Below, one piece after another: positions 45,328 through 55,894 of a stretch of 64,000 bases of DNA. A model generated the notes under the pieces. That model was not told the DNA's origin, did no database searches, and saw only the letters and a program-made list of their open reading frames with translations. How positions within the stretch are numbered: position 1 is the first letter of the stretch; every line of letters starts with the position of its first letter. The stretch is from Varanus komodoensis. Lineage: Eukaryota; Chordata; Lepidosauria; Squamata; Varanidae. The stretch spans positions 4,905,533-4,969,532 of the forward strand of contig NW_025335568.1 of NCBI RefSeq assembly GCF_004798865.1. Reading direction: 5' to 3'. The position numbers were made by a program, and so were the translations under genes.

Positions 45328-45664
45328 AGAGCCAGTGTGGTGTCGTGGTTAAGAGCGTGGGACTGGGACTCAGACGATCCGGGTTCTAGTCCCTGCTCAG
45401 CCATGGAGCCACCTGGGTGACTTTGGGCCAGTGACAGACTCTCAGCCCAGCCTACCTCACAGGGTTTATTTATTTATTTAAAACATTTCTATGCCACCCC
45501 CATCACAACAAAGCCTCGGGGCGGCTCACAGCATAATTAAAACATATAAATAACAATTGTTGTTGTTGTGGGGATAAGATGGAGGAGGAGATGTAAGCTG
45601 CCTTGAGCCCTTTGTAGGAAAAAGGCAGGATATAAATCAATCAATCAATCAATCAATCAATCAA
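45328..45664 (+). mobile_element. Sauria-type SINE split by an insertion
   Basis: The tRNA-like head ('gccagtgtggtgtcgtgg', B box 'gggttctagtccc') and body ('gactttgggccagtgacag', 'cagcccagcctacctcacag') run to about 45466. They resume at about 45557 with 'ttgttgttgtggggataag' and the BovB-like tail, ending in (AATC)n. The 90 bp between is foreign. Well preserved, hence fairly young. Confidence 0.93.
45467..45556 (-). mobile_element. L2-clade 3' tip inserted in the SINE
   Basis: 'atttatttaaaacatttctatg', 'ccacccccatcacaacaaagc' and 'ctcggggcggctcac' form the antisense 3' tip of the subfamily also seen in sense at 52812-52930. Confidence 0.85.
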
Positions 45665-46084
45665 CAGTTTATTTAGATGACAGCCTTTTTCTTCCTGCTG
45701 GGATTGGCAAATGCTCAGCATCTGAAGGGGGCTCCGCAGCAGCGGAGTAATCCCCACTCCAGGATGAGCTTGATGGGAAATGTCTCAAGTTGCACCCAGA
45801 AATTCCATCCCAAGTAGTGGTGCCCAGTGGCTTCCAAGCTGGCACAGCGGGTTGCAACATGCTGATTCTCCGGAAAGCAAAGCGATGAGGCTAAAAGAAA
45901 CTTAACTTGGTGATGGGGAACTGGGAGCAAGGCAAAGCTGGGACTTGAGTTCTAAAATGTGAAACTCCTCTTCAGAACCCCAAGAGAAAGCTTTGGCTAT
46001 TGCATCGTATAGCAATGTAATTAATAATAAAAATGAAGGTGGCAATGGAGGGGAAGGGAGCTTTACGATGTGCCTATGGGCATC
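45665..46084. other. Unassigned DNA
   Basis: Nothing recognised. Confidence 0.45.
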
Positions 46085-46240
46085 AGCTTTGGGATGAACC
46101 ATCTCTGAATCCTTCCCTTTAACGCCTGCCAAAACAATGCATGTTGCCAGAAACTTGAACTCAGGGTCACTGCAAAACAGACTGGAGTCTGGGGAGCTGA
46201 GCCCAGGGAATCCAAAGAATTCCCATTCCCAAACAGATTC
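46085..46240 (+). repeat. Dispersed repeat 'family R', copy 4
   Basis: 'tttgggatgaaccatctctg' is joined after a large internal gap to 'gccagaaacttgaactcagg', 'aaaacagactggagtctgg' and 'tgagcccagggaatccaaag'. It has both ends of the family but lacks the middle. Confidence 0.65.
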
Positions 46241-46890
46241 CTTGCATTTGCCCAATGGAAACCATGCTGGAGGCTCCAGAGTGATAGTTTTATCTAGGTA
46301 AAACCAATGTTTGCAGTTTCTTGGAAGAAGGAAGGAGCACAAATATTAGGGGTGGGTAAGCTAATTGGGATGCGACTCCCTGCAGGGGGAGCCCTAACTT
46401 CTGTGGGACAACCCCCACGGGCTGCATTAGACTGGAGTTCAGCTGCCTCTGTTCTAAATAAATACAACGAGGCTTTTGAATAATTTTAAGGTGAACAAAT
46501 ATTTTAAGAGCCTAATTCTGTTGGGATGCCCTTAAGACGCTAAGCTCAGAGGCTTACAGGCATTTTGTGTGGAATGAGAGGAGGACCAGATGCAATGCTT
46601 GCCTTCTGGTTCTCCAGCTCTGCATTTTGGCTGGATGGACTTTTTCGCTCATTTGGAGGGGGAAGGAAGGAAGCAAAATTCGCCTCATATCCTGGCCTTC
46701 CCAGCCTTTTCCCTTTCCTCTTCCCCTTTCCCATCTCTCCGAGTTTGCTTTTCTGACCTCGAGGAGCATCTGGCATAGTTCTTTCCATGTCAGCTTTGAG
46801 GATGGACAGAGCATGTTCCAAATTTGGACCCCCAGCTTTGATCCCAGAAAACTTTTCTGAGAGCTTTTTGCTATCTAATCCTTATGAAAT

Positions 46891-46894
<4 letters not shown>
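46241..46894. other. Unassigned DNA
   Basis: Nothing recognised. 46.55-46.82 kb has several overlapping open frames without motifs. Confidence 0.45.
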
Positions 46895-46959
<65 letters not shown>

Positions 46960-46962
46960 TGT
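46895..46962. repeat. (CT)n(GT)n compound microsatellite
   Basis: A (CT)24 run passing directly into (GT)10. The longest simple repeat in the window. Confidence 0.98.
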
Positions 46963-47239
46963 TTGCTTGACTACCTACTCAAGTGGGGAGAAGGCTTTAC
47001 AGAGTAGGTCTTGGAAAAGGTCTCCATTCCCTTCTCCTCCCTTTTGAAGCCTCCTTACAGAGTACAAAGCTGATGTTAACCTCAAGATACAGGGGCCTTG
47101 AAACCTAATCTCCACCCTCACTGTTACTTAGCATTTCCTCTAGGTCGGTAGGGCTGCAGTCGACTAGTCCTACTTCTCTCTCTTTCTTTTCCTGTCCCAA
47201 CTGTCTTCGGCAAGCCTTGGAATTCACAGGTCTTCTTCT

Positions 47240-47715
47240 GGCGCTTTGAGCCTGGTTGGTGCTCTGTGCCACTAAGCTGTCTCCAAATTATGGAGACCCC
47301 ATGAATGAAGCCCTCCAAAAAGTTTGTTCCATGCCATCCCTGCTTAGCTCTTATAAATTCAAGAGCAAATTTATGGAGTCGATTCATTTATGGAGTCAAC
47401 CCATCTCCCAGCTGGTCTTCCTTTTCTTCTGCTGCCCTTGAGTTTCCCAAGCATGATGTTCTTCTTCAGGGAGTATGGACGTCTCATGCTGTCTCCAAAA
47501 TATGACAGCCCCATTTTTCTCATTTGTCAGGGAAAGTTCTGGCTTGATTTGATGCCGGCCCCCCTTGTTTGTCTTTCTGTTAATCCAGGGTATTCACAAA
47601 GCTCTCCTCCAACACCATGTTTCAAATGCATCAACTTTCCCCCTGTCAGCTTTCTTTACTGTCCAGCTTTCTTGTTTCCAACTATTATTATATTTATGGA
47701 ATTTCTGGAATATGT
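47240..47715 (-). mobile_element. RTE/BovB LINE, C-terminal region, antisense
   Basis: Antisense of the RTE ORF2 end: 'ctccaaattatggagacccc', 'ttatggagtcaacccatctc', 'tctggcttgatttgatgcc', 'gtctttctgttaatccagg' and 'caaagctctcctccaacacc'. Reversed, these give the codons for the KTNxxxLDQIKPELSL-type segment. Frames are interrupted. Same subfamily as 34.54-35.12 kb. Confidence 0.75.
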
Positions 47716-48588
47716 AGAAGCCACTTCCTCATTTTCCCTGCTGGTCTAGATGGAATTATGAAGCTGGTAATGAAAAACCATGCTTTTATACACTGGCAGC
47801 CTCATTAGGACAGTGAGAGAAGGGGAATTGCCAGGCCTGATATACTGGAGAGAGAAAACATAGGTCTTCACTGAACACAAAGGAGAACAGACACCATCTC
47901 CTGCCTACCTCTGACCTCTTTTCTTAGGTCATTCATTTAAAGATGAGTTTTGATCCCTTTATTTTGGCTGCATCCTAGACCTGTCTCTTCTTGCCACAGA
48001 ATTTAGAAGTTCTTGTGACAACTCCTATCAGAGTCAGCTTGAAATTGTTGCCTGGATGTCCCTCATGAGGAAAACCTTGTAGTGATTTCCAGAGTAACAC
48101 TGATTTCTTTGCTTTGAGGCTGTGCTGTTGAAAACCTCAGATACATGGTAATTCGCACCAGATCGTCCTAAAGGAAGGACTCTCTAGAGGGCTTGCTACA
48201 TTTCATTAGCCACAGGCCCAACTGGAACGTTTCAAGCACCTGTTGTGAGCATCAGCCGAGCCAGCAGCTCCCTCAAAGCTGATCCATCCCGATCTTCCAG
48301 ATACCTCGAGGCTATATAGGGCTTGTCAGGCAAAGTAAGGCAGGTTCGGTGGGGTGCACAGCACCAAATCTGGGAGTACAGACTGAAGCACCGTGCATCA
48401 CTACACTGGGATTGGATCTGCTCATCACTGCTGCCCAGGCATCCAGTGAGGTCCACTGGCTTTGGAGCTGTGCTCCTCCTGCAACCTAGGGACATGCAAG
48501 GAACCCATTTGGGAGTGTGTGTTCCCTGAACGCCAGTCCATTTTGCAGAGGCTCTGGGTCAGAGGACGTGGTAGAGTCCTCCACGATT
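47716..48588. other. Unassigned DNA
   Basis: Nothing recognised. Confidence 0.45.
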
Positions 48589-48589
48589 G

Positions 48590-48930
48590 CTAGCAACACC
48601 CCCGTGTTGCACCATGTGCAGCAGCCGTTTGACACGGAAGGTGGTTGGTCACACGGGACTCACTAGGAATGGAGATCGGCATGATTGCTGCAGAAGATGC
48701 TCCCCTTTCCTGTGCCACCTGCACCAGCTGCTACCCCAGACATGGGAGAAGGTTGCTGGTTGCACAGCCTTTCTTCTGCCAGCGTTCCTGGACTTCCTCT
48801 CGGCTCAGCTTGCTCTGCAAGACTGGGCCAAACATGAGAGGAAGCCTGTGAATCCTGGAGGGATGGATTCCACCAGGGTTATCCCGACCCTAATTGCACT
48901 GTGTCTTCCTCTCACCCAGACAATGGACAT
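48590..48930 (-). repeat. Dispersed repeat 'family R', copy 5
   Basis: Reversed it reads 'attagggtcgggataaccc', 'attcacaggcttcctctcatg', 'gcaagctgagccgagaggaa' and 'cattcctagtgagtcccgtg', matching copies 1 and 2 block for block. The right end is missing. Confidence 0.65.
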
Positions 48931-49555
48931 ATTGATAAGGAGGAGGTCCATTAGATGCTGCTACCTTCTTACGTACCGGCCCTCTGCTTGCCAAGCAAGA
49001 GACTGGTACCTCTTCTCCGAAGTTTGCATGAAAGCTTTGTGCACGGAAGGAATCTGTTTCTCATTTGGAAAACTGTCTTTTCTTATTAACTAACAGTTCA
49101 GATAATCTCTCTTGGTAGCATTTTCTGCTCTGCACCTGCCAATCACAAGAACTCTTATCTTAGGATTTCCTTTAGTCTTGTAGACAAAGATTTCCTGGGG
49201 CTCCTTCTTTTACTTATTCTTCTCCCTCTTTCAGTTGAAATGTAAAGGTTGGCAGGAAGATGAAATCAATCAACAGTTCTGAAGTGGGAGCGAATGGCAG
49301 ACGCACTCAAGCTGTCCCTGTTTGGTGGTGATTGTGGAGAGAGATTAAAACCACTGTTTACAGGCTTGGAATGAATTCGTTCTTTCTCTATCTCTTGACA
49401 CCGTAGGGCAACAATCAACAGAAGTCAGTAAGCTTAGGGGAGCAATATTGCTTCTAGCAGATTTTTAACAGCTCCTCTAGACATCTTTGCATCTTGCTTT
49501 TTCTGGATGACGTGATTCTGAAGTGCAGAGGGATGTGACTTCGGGGTCAGACGTA
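48931..49555. other. Unassigned DNA
   Basis: Nothing recognised. Confidence 0.45.
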
Positions 49556-49720
49556 TTCATTTATTTCTTCTGTAACCAGAATTGTATGCTGCCAGTAACC
49601 GCGTTCTTTGGGCAGTGTACAGTAACACTTAAAAAAATAAATGTAATAAAGCAAAACAGTTAAAGTGAGGATATCAAATGCAGTATTAAAAGCAAAGAAA
49701 TAATCCAGCAGCAGAGAAAT
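49556..49720 (-). mobile_element. L2-clade LINE 3' UTR, antisense, diverged
   Basis: 'ttcatttatttcttctgtaac' and 'ttctttgggcagtgtacag' followed by AT-rich sequence resemble the antisense 3' ends at 370-560 and 8.77-8.95 kb. Confidence 0.45.
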
Positions 49721-50145
49721 CAACAACCCTATAGACCAATGATCACTACAGATTGTTGGATTTTGAAACTAACATGCACCCGGTGATCCCATTGCAGTAT
49801 TCATTCACAGTAGGCTGCTTATTGACTTTCTTCGGAAAAAATGAGAAGTTTCTAAACTGCCAGTAGGTAGTACTTGGGGCATCTTCTCCTTTTTCTTCTT
49901 CAAAACTGTGTGTCTAATTATCCAAAGAAAGTTTGTCTGTCTGCTTGTTTGCATAGCAATCCACCCAATAACAAACATCCCTGGAGTGATAAAAGGCAGT
50001 GGAAGAATAACATATGATATAAATCCATACAAGCTACAAGAATGAAATATAATATAAACCGACAAACAGCACATGAATTAATATAAAATAAGCCTAGACA
50101 ACAATGAAAACTAAAGAATCCCAAAATGTACCTGAGAAGAAAAAT
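49721..50145. other. Unassigned AT-rich DNA
   Basis: It could include more LINE 3' UTR; no motif followed. Confidence 0.4.
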
Positions 50146-50412
50146 AAGCAGTTTGTTTGTTTATTTATTTATTTATTTATTAAAACATTTTTATGCCGCC
50201 CCATTCGCCGAAGCCGGCTTACAACAGTTCACCTGGTGCCAGAAAGATATCACAGTCAATGGTGGCAAACTGATTGGGCTTGGTGTTTTGCATGCACAGA
50301 GTCACCACTGAGAAGACCCTGTCTAACTTCCTTCAATAGGGGCACGGAGAGGAAGGCCTTCAGTGAGGACAACCTCAGCATCTGAGCAAGTGCACCGAGG
50401 GACAGATGTTTC
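50146..50412 (-). mobile_element. L2-clade LINE 3' end, antisense
   Basis: (TTTA)n, then 'aacatttttatgccgcccc', 'cgaagccggcttacaac' and 'tcacctggtgccagaaagat', with a diverged C-terminal coding region to about 50412. Confidence 0.65.
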
Positions 50413-50423
50413 TCTAGATCAGG

Positions 50424-50462
50424 ATAGGCAACCTGTTGCCCTCCAGATGCTTCTGCTGCCAT
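50424..50462. mobile_element. hAT-like MITE, one arm
   Basis: 'aggataggcaacctgttgc' and 'cctccagatgcttctgctg' match the outer arm of the common palindromic hAT-type repeat. The mirror arm is absent. Confidence 0.5.
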
Positions 50463-50464
50463 CA

Positions 50465-50700
50465 CTGCATAAATAAGGGTTGGGATGAACCTTATGGGAA
50501 TTCTTCTCTCCAAGCATTTATGGGCTTCCTCTTGTGCTTGCCCTGGTCTTCCAAAGTGAGCCGAGTGGAGAGGAAGCAGTACCAGCCTTTGGATGCAGGG
50601 GCTCAAATGGCACCTGAACGAGGTGCAGGAGAGATGGGAAGCTTGTGTCGTGTGTGGGACTCAGTTCCACCTGAGCTGTAATGATCTGGAGCCATTGCAA
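50465..50700 (+). repeat. Dispersed repeat 'family R', copy 6
   Basis: 'aataagggttgggatgaacc', 'gcatttatgggcttcctcttg' and 'gtgagccgagtggagaggaag', then diverging. It directly follows the hAT-like arm. Confidence 0.65.
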
Positions 50701-51672
50701 AGTGGGTCAGAGCACAGGGAGCTCAGCCAGTGGAATCTGATAGATTCCAACCCCTGAACAGATATTTTTGGAAGCTGTCACTTCTCCAAACATGCAAATT
50801 TTGTGCTCTGGAAAGCAAACCAATTTGAGCAGCCCAAATTAGCCAAACTGCATCATAGCCTGACAAAGAGGTTAAGTTGTTTATAGCAACATATTTTTTC
50901 TGTATTGCTTGTTTCTGGTGGGACATATTGCAAAAAACAAAGGGAAGAACCCCAAGCCATGCTTGAGGTGGTGCCGACTGGCATCGTTATACAGTAATTA
51001 TGCTGGTGACTCTTCTTGGATCTTGTTCTTCTCAAAGGTTATCATGTCGACTGGCTTCCCTCTTTCTAAAGTGCTGCTTAGGTCTCATTCCTCTCCTTGC
51101 ATTCTTCTTATTAACATGCTCCCTGCTAATTGGCCGGTGTTCTCATCCCACAGTGCTCTTGCTTAATCTTAAACTGCCATGAGCTTCCTTTGTTTATAGC
51201 ATTCCATCCTGGAGAAAGCCCAGATCCATGCTGTGGATTTAAAAAAAGACGAATCGCTTCCCATCCATCGGAGATGAGTTGGCTATCCTATATTCAGCGT
51301 TTTCTCAAAGAATGTGCGCATTCAGCGATTAGACCTCCTGCATTGTCCTCCAGTCATTTGGAGCTCAGTTTAGATCAGCCATGCCTCTGAATAAATCCTG
51401 TATTTATTTCTGGACACAACTAAGGGAAAATATAACAATGGCTTGCAGCATGACCCGGTCCCAGACCTTGCGTCCTGCAGGGTTTCCATCTAGACTCCAA
51501 CTTGTACATTTCTTTTAAATAACAGAGTGTGAAAAAGACAAATCTTGATTGCAGTGGAGCAAATGTGGTCCCACTGCTTGGTGTCTCCAGGTAAGCAAGC
51601 AAATATGCCAGTCCTAGGAAGCTGCCTTTGACCGAATCAGGCCCTTCGTCCATGGAGCCCACATTGGCCAAC
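50701..51672. other. Unassigned DNA
   Basis: About 970 bp with nothing recognised. Confidence 0.45.
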
Positions 51673-51673
51673 T

Positions 51674-52025
51674 GGGGTTCCAATGAACCCTCCTGAAATC
51701 CGTCCCCCAGAATCCGTGGGCTTCACCTAGTGCACGGCAAAGTGAGCTGAGCCAAGAGGAGGTCTGCAAACGCTTCTGGGCGCCTGCTTTCTCAGCCGGC
51801 AGCCTTCTCCAGCCACCAGTGCCAGCTGCCTTCCCTGCTCACTGGGGACAGTGGGAGCCTGCAGAAGAAACCTGTTACCTGCACAGTGCAAGGAGATCCA
51901 TTCCCAGCGAGCGCCTGGTGATCCCTGGACATGCCTGCCAGGAACTTGGACCCCAAGCCTCCCGCAAAACAGACTGGAATCCAGAAAGCCAAACCAGGGA
52001 ATCCGGTGGATTTTCTGAGCAAGGA
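51674..52025 (+). repeat. Dispersed repeat 'family R', copy 7
   Basis: 'ccaatgaaccctcctgaaatc', 'gtgagctgagccaagaggagg' and 'tctgcaaacgcttctggg', then 'gccaggaacttggacccc', 'aaaacagactggaatccag' and 'ggaatccggtggattttctg'. It has both ends and most of the middle. Confidence 0.7.
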
Positions 52026-52577
52026 GGATTCCTCACAGATCCCTATGGCCAACACTGACTGGCAGCGACGGCTCTCCGGGCTTTGAGGCAGTGCCACTCT
52101 CCTCTTTTAAATCTGGCAGATCGCTTTGCAGTTTTCCTTAGAATTAAAATTCAGGGGATCCCCTTCCTGGCAGAATGGGACATTTTTGACTGTACCCTCT
52201 CCTCCAGTGCACCTAGAAAGAGGCGGATGTTTTCAGCGAGTCATATTCCTGCAGAAGTATTTACACAATGTTTGGTGTGACACCACGCTTTGGTAGCACG
52301 GCAGCAAGGATCCATACTCTGGCACCCATTTGGTTGGGTTAGCAATGTGTACGGATGCTGGTCTGGGGGCTGCGATTCCTTGGATTTCCTCAGCGTGGCT
52401 CTCCAGATTCTGGTCCAGCCCCTCCTTGCCCCAAGTCCTCCTCAGCCTGAGGAATCATGGGGGAGTCGGGCAGGAAGTGAGTCTGTGACTTGTGTGTTTT
52501 GTGTAGGTTGTGCAAAGAAGCTGCTGGCATTCCTGAGCGTTCACAGACCCAATCTAAGCTCAGCTCACTTTCTAGTC
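52026..52577. other. Unassigned DNA
   Basis: Nothing recognised. Confidence 0.45.
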
Positions 52578-52578
<1 letters not shown>

Positions 52579-52610
<32 letters not shown>

Positions 52611-52810
52611 GAACATTTCTATGCCGCCCCTTGCCGAAGCCTCGGGGCGGCTTACAACACAATAAAATACAATATAAAAATAACAATATAAAATTAAAAT
52701 TAATAATACAAAATAAATAAAAAATATAAACGATATAAAAGAAGTTATAAAAGAAAAGTTATAAAAGAAAAGAAAAGAAGTCACCCTGGCCAGATAAATA
52801 AGTAAATATT
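52579..52810 (-). mobile_element. L2-clade LINE 3' end, antisense (inverted-pair left member)
   Basis: (TTA)n tail, 'aacatttctatgccgcccc', 'ttgccgaagcctcggggcgg' and 'cttacaacacaataaaatac', then a long AT-rich UTR with 'gttataaaagaaaagttataa' and 'ccctggccagat'. Nearly identical in reverse to 54541-54778. Confidence 0.85.
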
Positions 52811-52811
52811 G

Positions 52812-52932
52812 TTATTGTATAACTTTGTTTTTGTATAACTTTGTATAACTTTGTTTTTGTTGTGAGCCGCCCCAAGGCTTTGTTGCGATGGGGGTGGCAT
52901 AAAAATGTTTTAAATAAATAAATAAATAAATA
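52812..52932 (+). mobile_element. L2-clade LINE 3' tip, sense
   Basis: 'gtgagccgccccaaggctttg', 'gatgggggtggcataaaaatg' and (AAAT)n tail. It abuts the antisense copy to its left, tail-out on both sides. Same subfamily as the insert in the 45.5 kb SINE. Confidence 0.85.
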
Positions 52933-53347
52933 GTTAGTCTGGGTTGAGTGTGGGAAAGTGGTCCAGGGAGCCAAAGGAAGACAAATTCTGGCCTGATCTT
53001 CGCATCCCGAGTTTGGATTAATGCAATTTGTATCGACAAAGCTGCCTTTGAAAATGGTCCACGAACTTCAGCTGGTCCGAGATTCTCAGAGACTGGACAA
53101 ACATGATCATCTGGTGACAGTGCTTCATTCTCTGTGCAGATTTCCAGTTCTGTGCGGGGATCCCACTCGACATGTTGGCATTGCCCCTTACAGCGTGGGG
53201 CTGTAGGACTGCCTCCTCCCACGCAGACCAGCCCTACTGCACGAGGACCTCCAGAGGAGGCTGCTTCTGCCAAATGGGTCCAGGTGGAATCTGCTTAAGA
53301 GAGTCTTTTCAGGGAAGGCTCGCTGGTTAAGGCATGTTCTCCTGGAA

Positions 53348-53751
53348 CAGTGGTGGCAAACCTTTTAGAGACTGAGTGTCCAAACTGCAACCCCAAACCC
53401 ACTTATTTTTCGCAAGGTGCCAACACTGCAATAAAACCTGAATACTGAGGTTTTAGTTTAGAAAAAGCAACTCACAGCCAGCCCAAGCAAACACACACAC
53501 ACACACACACACCCTTGGCAGTGCACTGACCAGCCATGCAAAAGCTTGGAGGAGTTGCAGCGAACGAGTCACGGCACGTGATGTCATCGCCTGGCGCCAC
53601 TACTCCTTTCCGAAGATGCGCATTTCCCCTGTGTGTGCTGTTATCCAATGCTCGGCTGCTGGGGCGATGCTGGGGGGACTCGGCTCGCGTGCTGACAGAG
53701 AGGGCTCTCCGTGCGCACTGTGGCATGCATGCCATAGGTTCACCACCACTG
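53348..53751. mobile_element. Non-autonomous hAT DNA transposon, 404 bp
   Basis: The ends are inverted repeats: 'cagtggtggcaaacc' on the left and 'ggttcaccaccactg' on the right. The flanking octamers 'tcctggaa' (53340-53347) and 'tcctagaa' (53752-53759) match at 7 of 8 bases, the 8-bp target duplication expected of hAT elements. No transposase frame is present. A (CA)12 tract (53490-53513) lies inside. Confidence 0.9.
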
Positions 53752-53885
53752 TCCTAGAACAGTCTCACCAGCACCTCCTTTGGGGAATTTTTGCTGCTAT
53801 GTGAAGAACTTCTTACTTTTCCTGGCTTTTGAGTCTTTCAAATCTCAAAAACACAAACCAGTCCTCTGTTCATGGAATACTTGGA

Positions 53886-53923
53886 AGGGGCCAGGGGGCC
53901 AGGGGGCCAGAGGGCCAGAGGGT
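53886..53923. repeat. 9-bp minisatellite (GGCCAGRGG)n
   Basis: Four tandem GGCCAGGGG/GGCCAGAGG units. Confidence 0.9.
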
Positions 53924-54051
53924 CGAACCCCGATCCTTTTTAGATCATTCTGCTGCTGCATTTTCAAGGTTTTGGATTTGTCACTTTGATAGGCTTCGCT
54001 ATATTTTGTGAACTGGCTGGGGAGCTTCGGCTGTTGGGCGATATAACAAGC

Positions 54052-54480
54052 TAATGAAGGATAGACACATGAATAATGATAATTGCATAACCTTCAGGAC
54101 TGATCCCTGCAAAGGTTTCAATTTAGCAAAAGAATCCGATGTTAATATTTATGATTATTTTCAGATAAGTCAATGTGGAGCATTAATCTTCAGTCGCAGG
54201 AGGACAAAAGAACAGATCAGAGGAAGAAAGGTGTGAGAAGAATGAAAGCAAAGTATCATTTCCAGGAAGAGCGATTCAGCCCACCAAAACGCTGCTTGCC
54301 AGCCAGATAGACAAAACACGCATGCATTTTGAAAGACCTTTGTTTGAGAAGTGGGAGGCGGAGAGAAATGCCATTAGGAACACAAAGAGAGCGAGGGAGG
54401 GAGAGAGAAGACAATTATTTCAAGGAATGAGAGAAGATGAATAAAACAAGCTGTTGCTCTTCTTCTTTTAAAATTTCCTA
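54052..54480. other. Candidate conserved noncoding element
   Basis: An AT-rich, purine-biased block without repeat signatures. It has ATTA/TAAT words ('gataattgcataacc', 'gttaatatttatgattat', 'gcattaatcttcagtc'). It lies between two LINE copies, as if the insertions spared it. Inference from texture only. Confidence 0.25.
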
Positions 54481-54540
54481 ATGGACAGTGGGAATTTCTG
54501 AATGCCATGTGGTGAAGACCTTTTTATTTAAACGTCATTT

Positions 54541-54773
54541 TAATTGTTAACAATATTCACTTATTCATCTGGCCAGGGCGACTTCTTTTCTTTTCTTTTA
54601 TAACTTTTCTTTTATAACTTCTTTCATATCGTTTATATTTTTTATTTATTTATTTTATATTATTAATTTTAATTTTATATTGTTATTTTTGTATTTTATT
54701 GTGTTGTAAGCCGCCCCGAGGCTTCGGCAAGGGGCGGCATATAAATGTTCTAATAATAATAATAATAATAATA

Positions 54774-54778
<5 letters not shown>
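54541..54778 (+). mobile_element. L2-clade LINE 3' end, sense (inverted-pair right member)
   Basis: Reverse complement of 52579-52810 with only scattered differences: 'ccagggcgacttcttttc', 'tcttttataacttcttt', 'gtaagccgccccgaggcttc' and 'ggggcggcatataaatgttc', then (TAA)n. Confidence 0.87.

Positions 54779-54806
<28 letters not shown>
54750..54806. repeat. (TAA)n(TGA)n compound microsatellite
   Basis: The LINE tail (TAA)8 changes into (TGA)11. A natural case of a tail microsatellite mutating. Confidence 0.95.
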
Positions 54807-55893
54807 TGGTGCAGTGACTGTTCCATGTTTCCTTTACCAGGCATGGCATTCTGCTTCTTCTCCATGCTTCAGGCTCTGGCTTGGCAGTTTCCAGGTGGCT
54901 TCCTATGGATAAGGGCACCATTCGGAATTTCTGAACATTGGAGGAAGGCTGCTGTGCTGACGCCCATTACATTGGAGCACACTTGGGGTGGTCCTCATGG
55001 ACATGTCTTCCACTGCAACCCTGCATCATCCAGGGATGATTCATACAACTAAGGTCATCCCAGATGAGAACGTCCACTTACGGGTTGTGCAGGAACAGAA
55101 CTGTCTTCTGCGTTCATACACATCCTTTATGGAAATGAGGGGGTTCATTTTTGCTGTGCTTGTACTGGTCACTTTCAAAAGTTTAATGAGAGAGTCTTGC
55201 AATAGGGATGTCGGCTCAGGGAGACTGGGGTCTGGGCAAGGCTGGTGACGCCAGAGAGTCTGCAAGAGAAGAGATAAAGCAGCGGACAGGATGTCCAATG
55301 GGAGGTCACAGAGACAATGAAGCTTCCAAAGGTTCGGCTTGGATCCTGGAAGCAGAATGTCTCTGCAGTGGCAGGCGAAAAGATGAGGATTGCAGGCAGT
55401 TCAACAGCAGGTCCAACCCAGGGAAAGGCACTTTGGACGCAGGTGAACAAGAGTGACATCTCCGATTGGTGGGAGTGGCGAGGCAACCAGCTGCTTTTGG
55501 AGATATAAAATCCTTTTCAGAAGGGCAGAAAACCCAGAGAGGGAAGATCAGAAAGTTCAGAGAGAAAATCACACAGAGCATCCCAGGCTCCTAGATGAAA
55601 GAAAACGGGAGAGCTGAAGCAAGTGCCAAAGCAGCTTGCAGGGAAGAATTGTGGAGAAAATTCCGATGGAGTCCAGTTAGGATATCTGGATGTGTGCATC
55701 CCTTGCTCCTTGATTACCCTGTTGCTCATATGTTTTGGGGGTGTCACATGCTCACCCCTATTGATGAGGAAAACCCTTTTCCTATGAAATGCCTCCCTCT
55801 TCCCTGAAAACTTTGAAGCTTGTGGTCTTTTTGTTGGTTACCCATCCTGCGTCTAAAAATCCCCATGCCATCAAAAGGTGGCGATGTCTCCTC
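54807..55893. other. Unassigned DNA
   Basis: About 1.1 kb without a recognised gene or repeat. Confidence 0.45.
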
Positions 55894-55894
55894 C

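Larger units (their letters stand above)
53010..54050 (+). mobile_element. L2-clade LINE remnant split by a hAT element
   Basis: Codons at 53035-53165 read TKLPLKMVHELQLV and DKHDHLVTVLHSLCRFPV, a diverged form of the GLPLKTVRxLQLVQ..HTTPVLxxLHxLPV block. Its 3' UTR signature 'tttgtgaactggctggggag' with 'cttcggctgttgggcgatat' appears at 54005-54043. Between them, at 53348, lies a 404-bp hAT element. The right segment also holds a GGCCAGRGG minisatellite. Confidence 0.6.
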
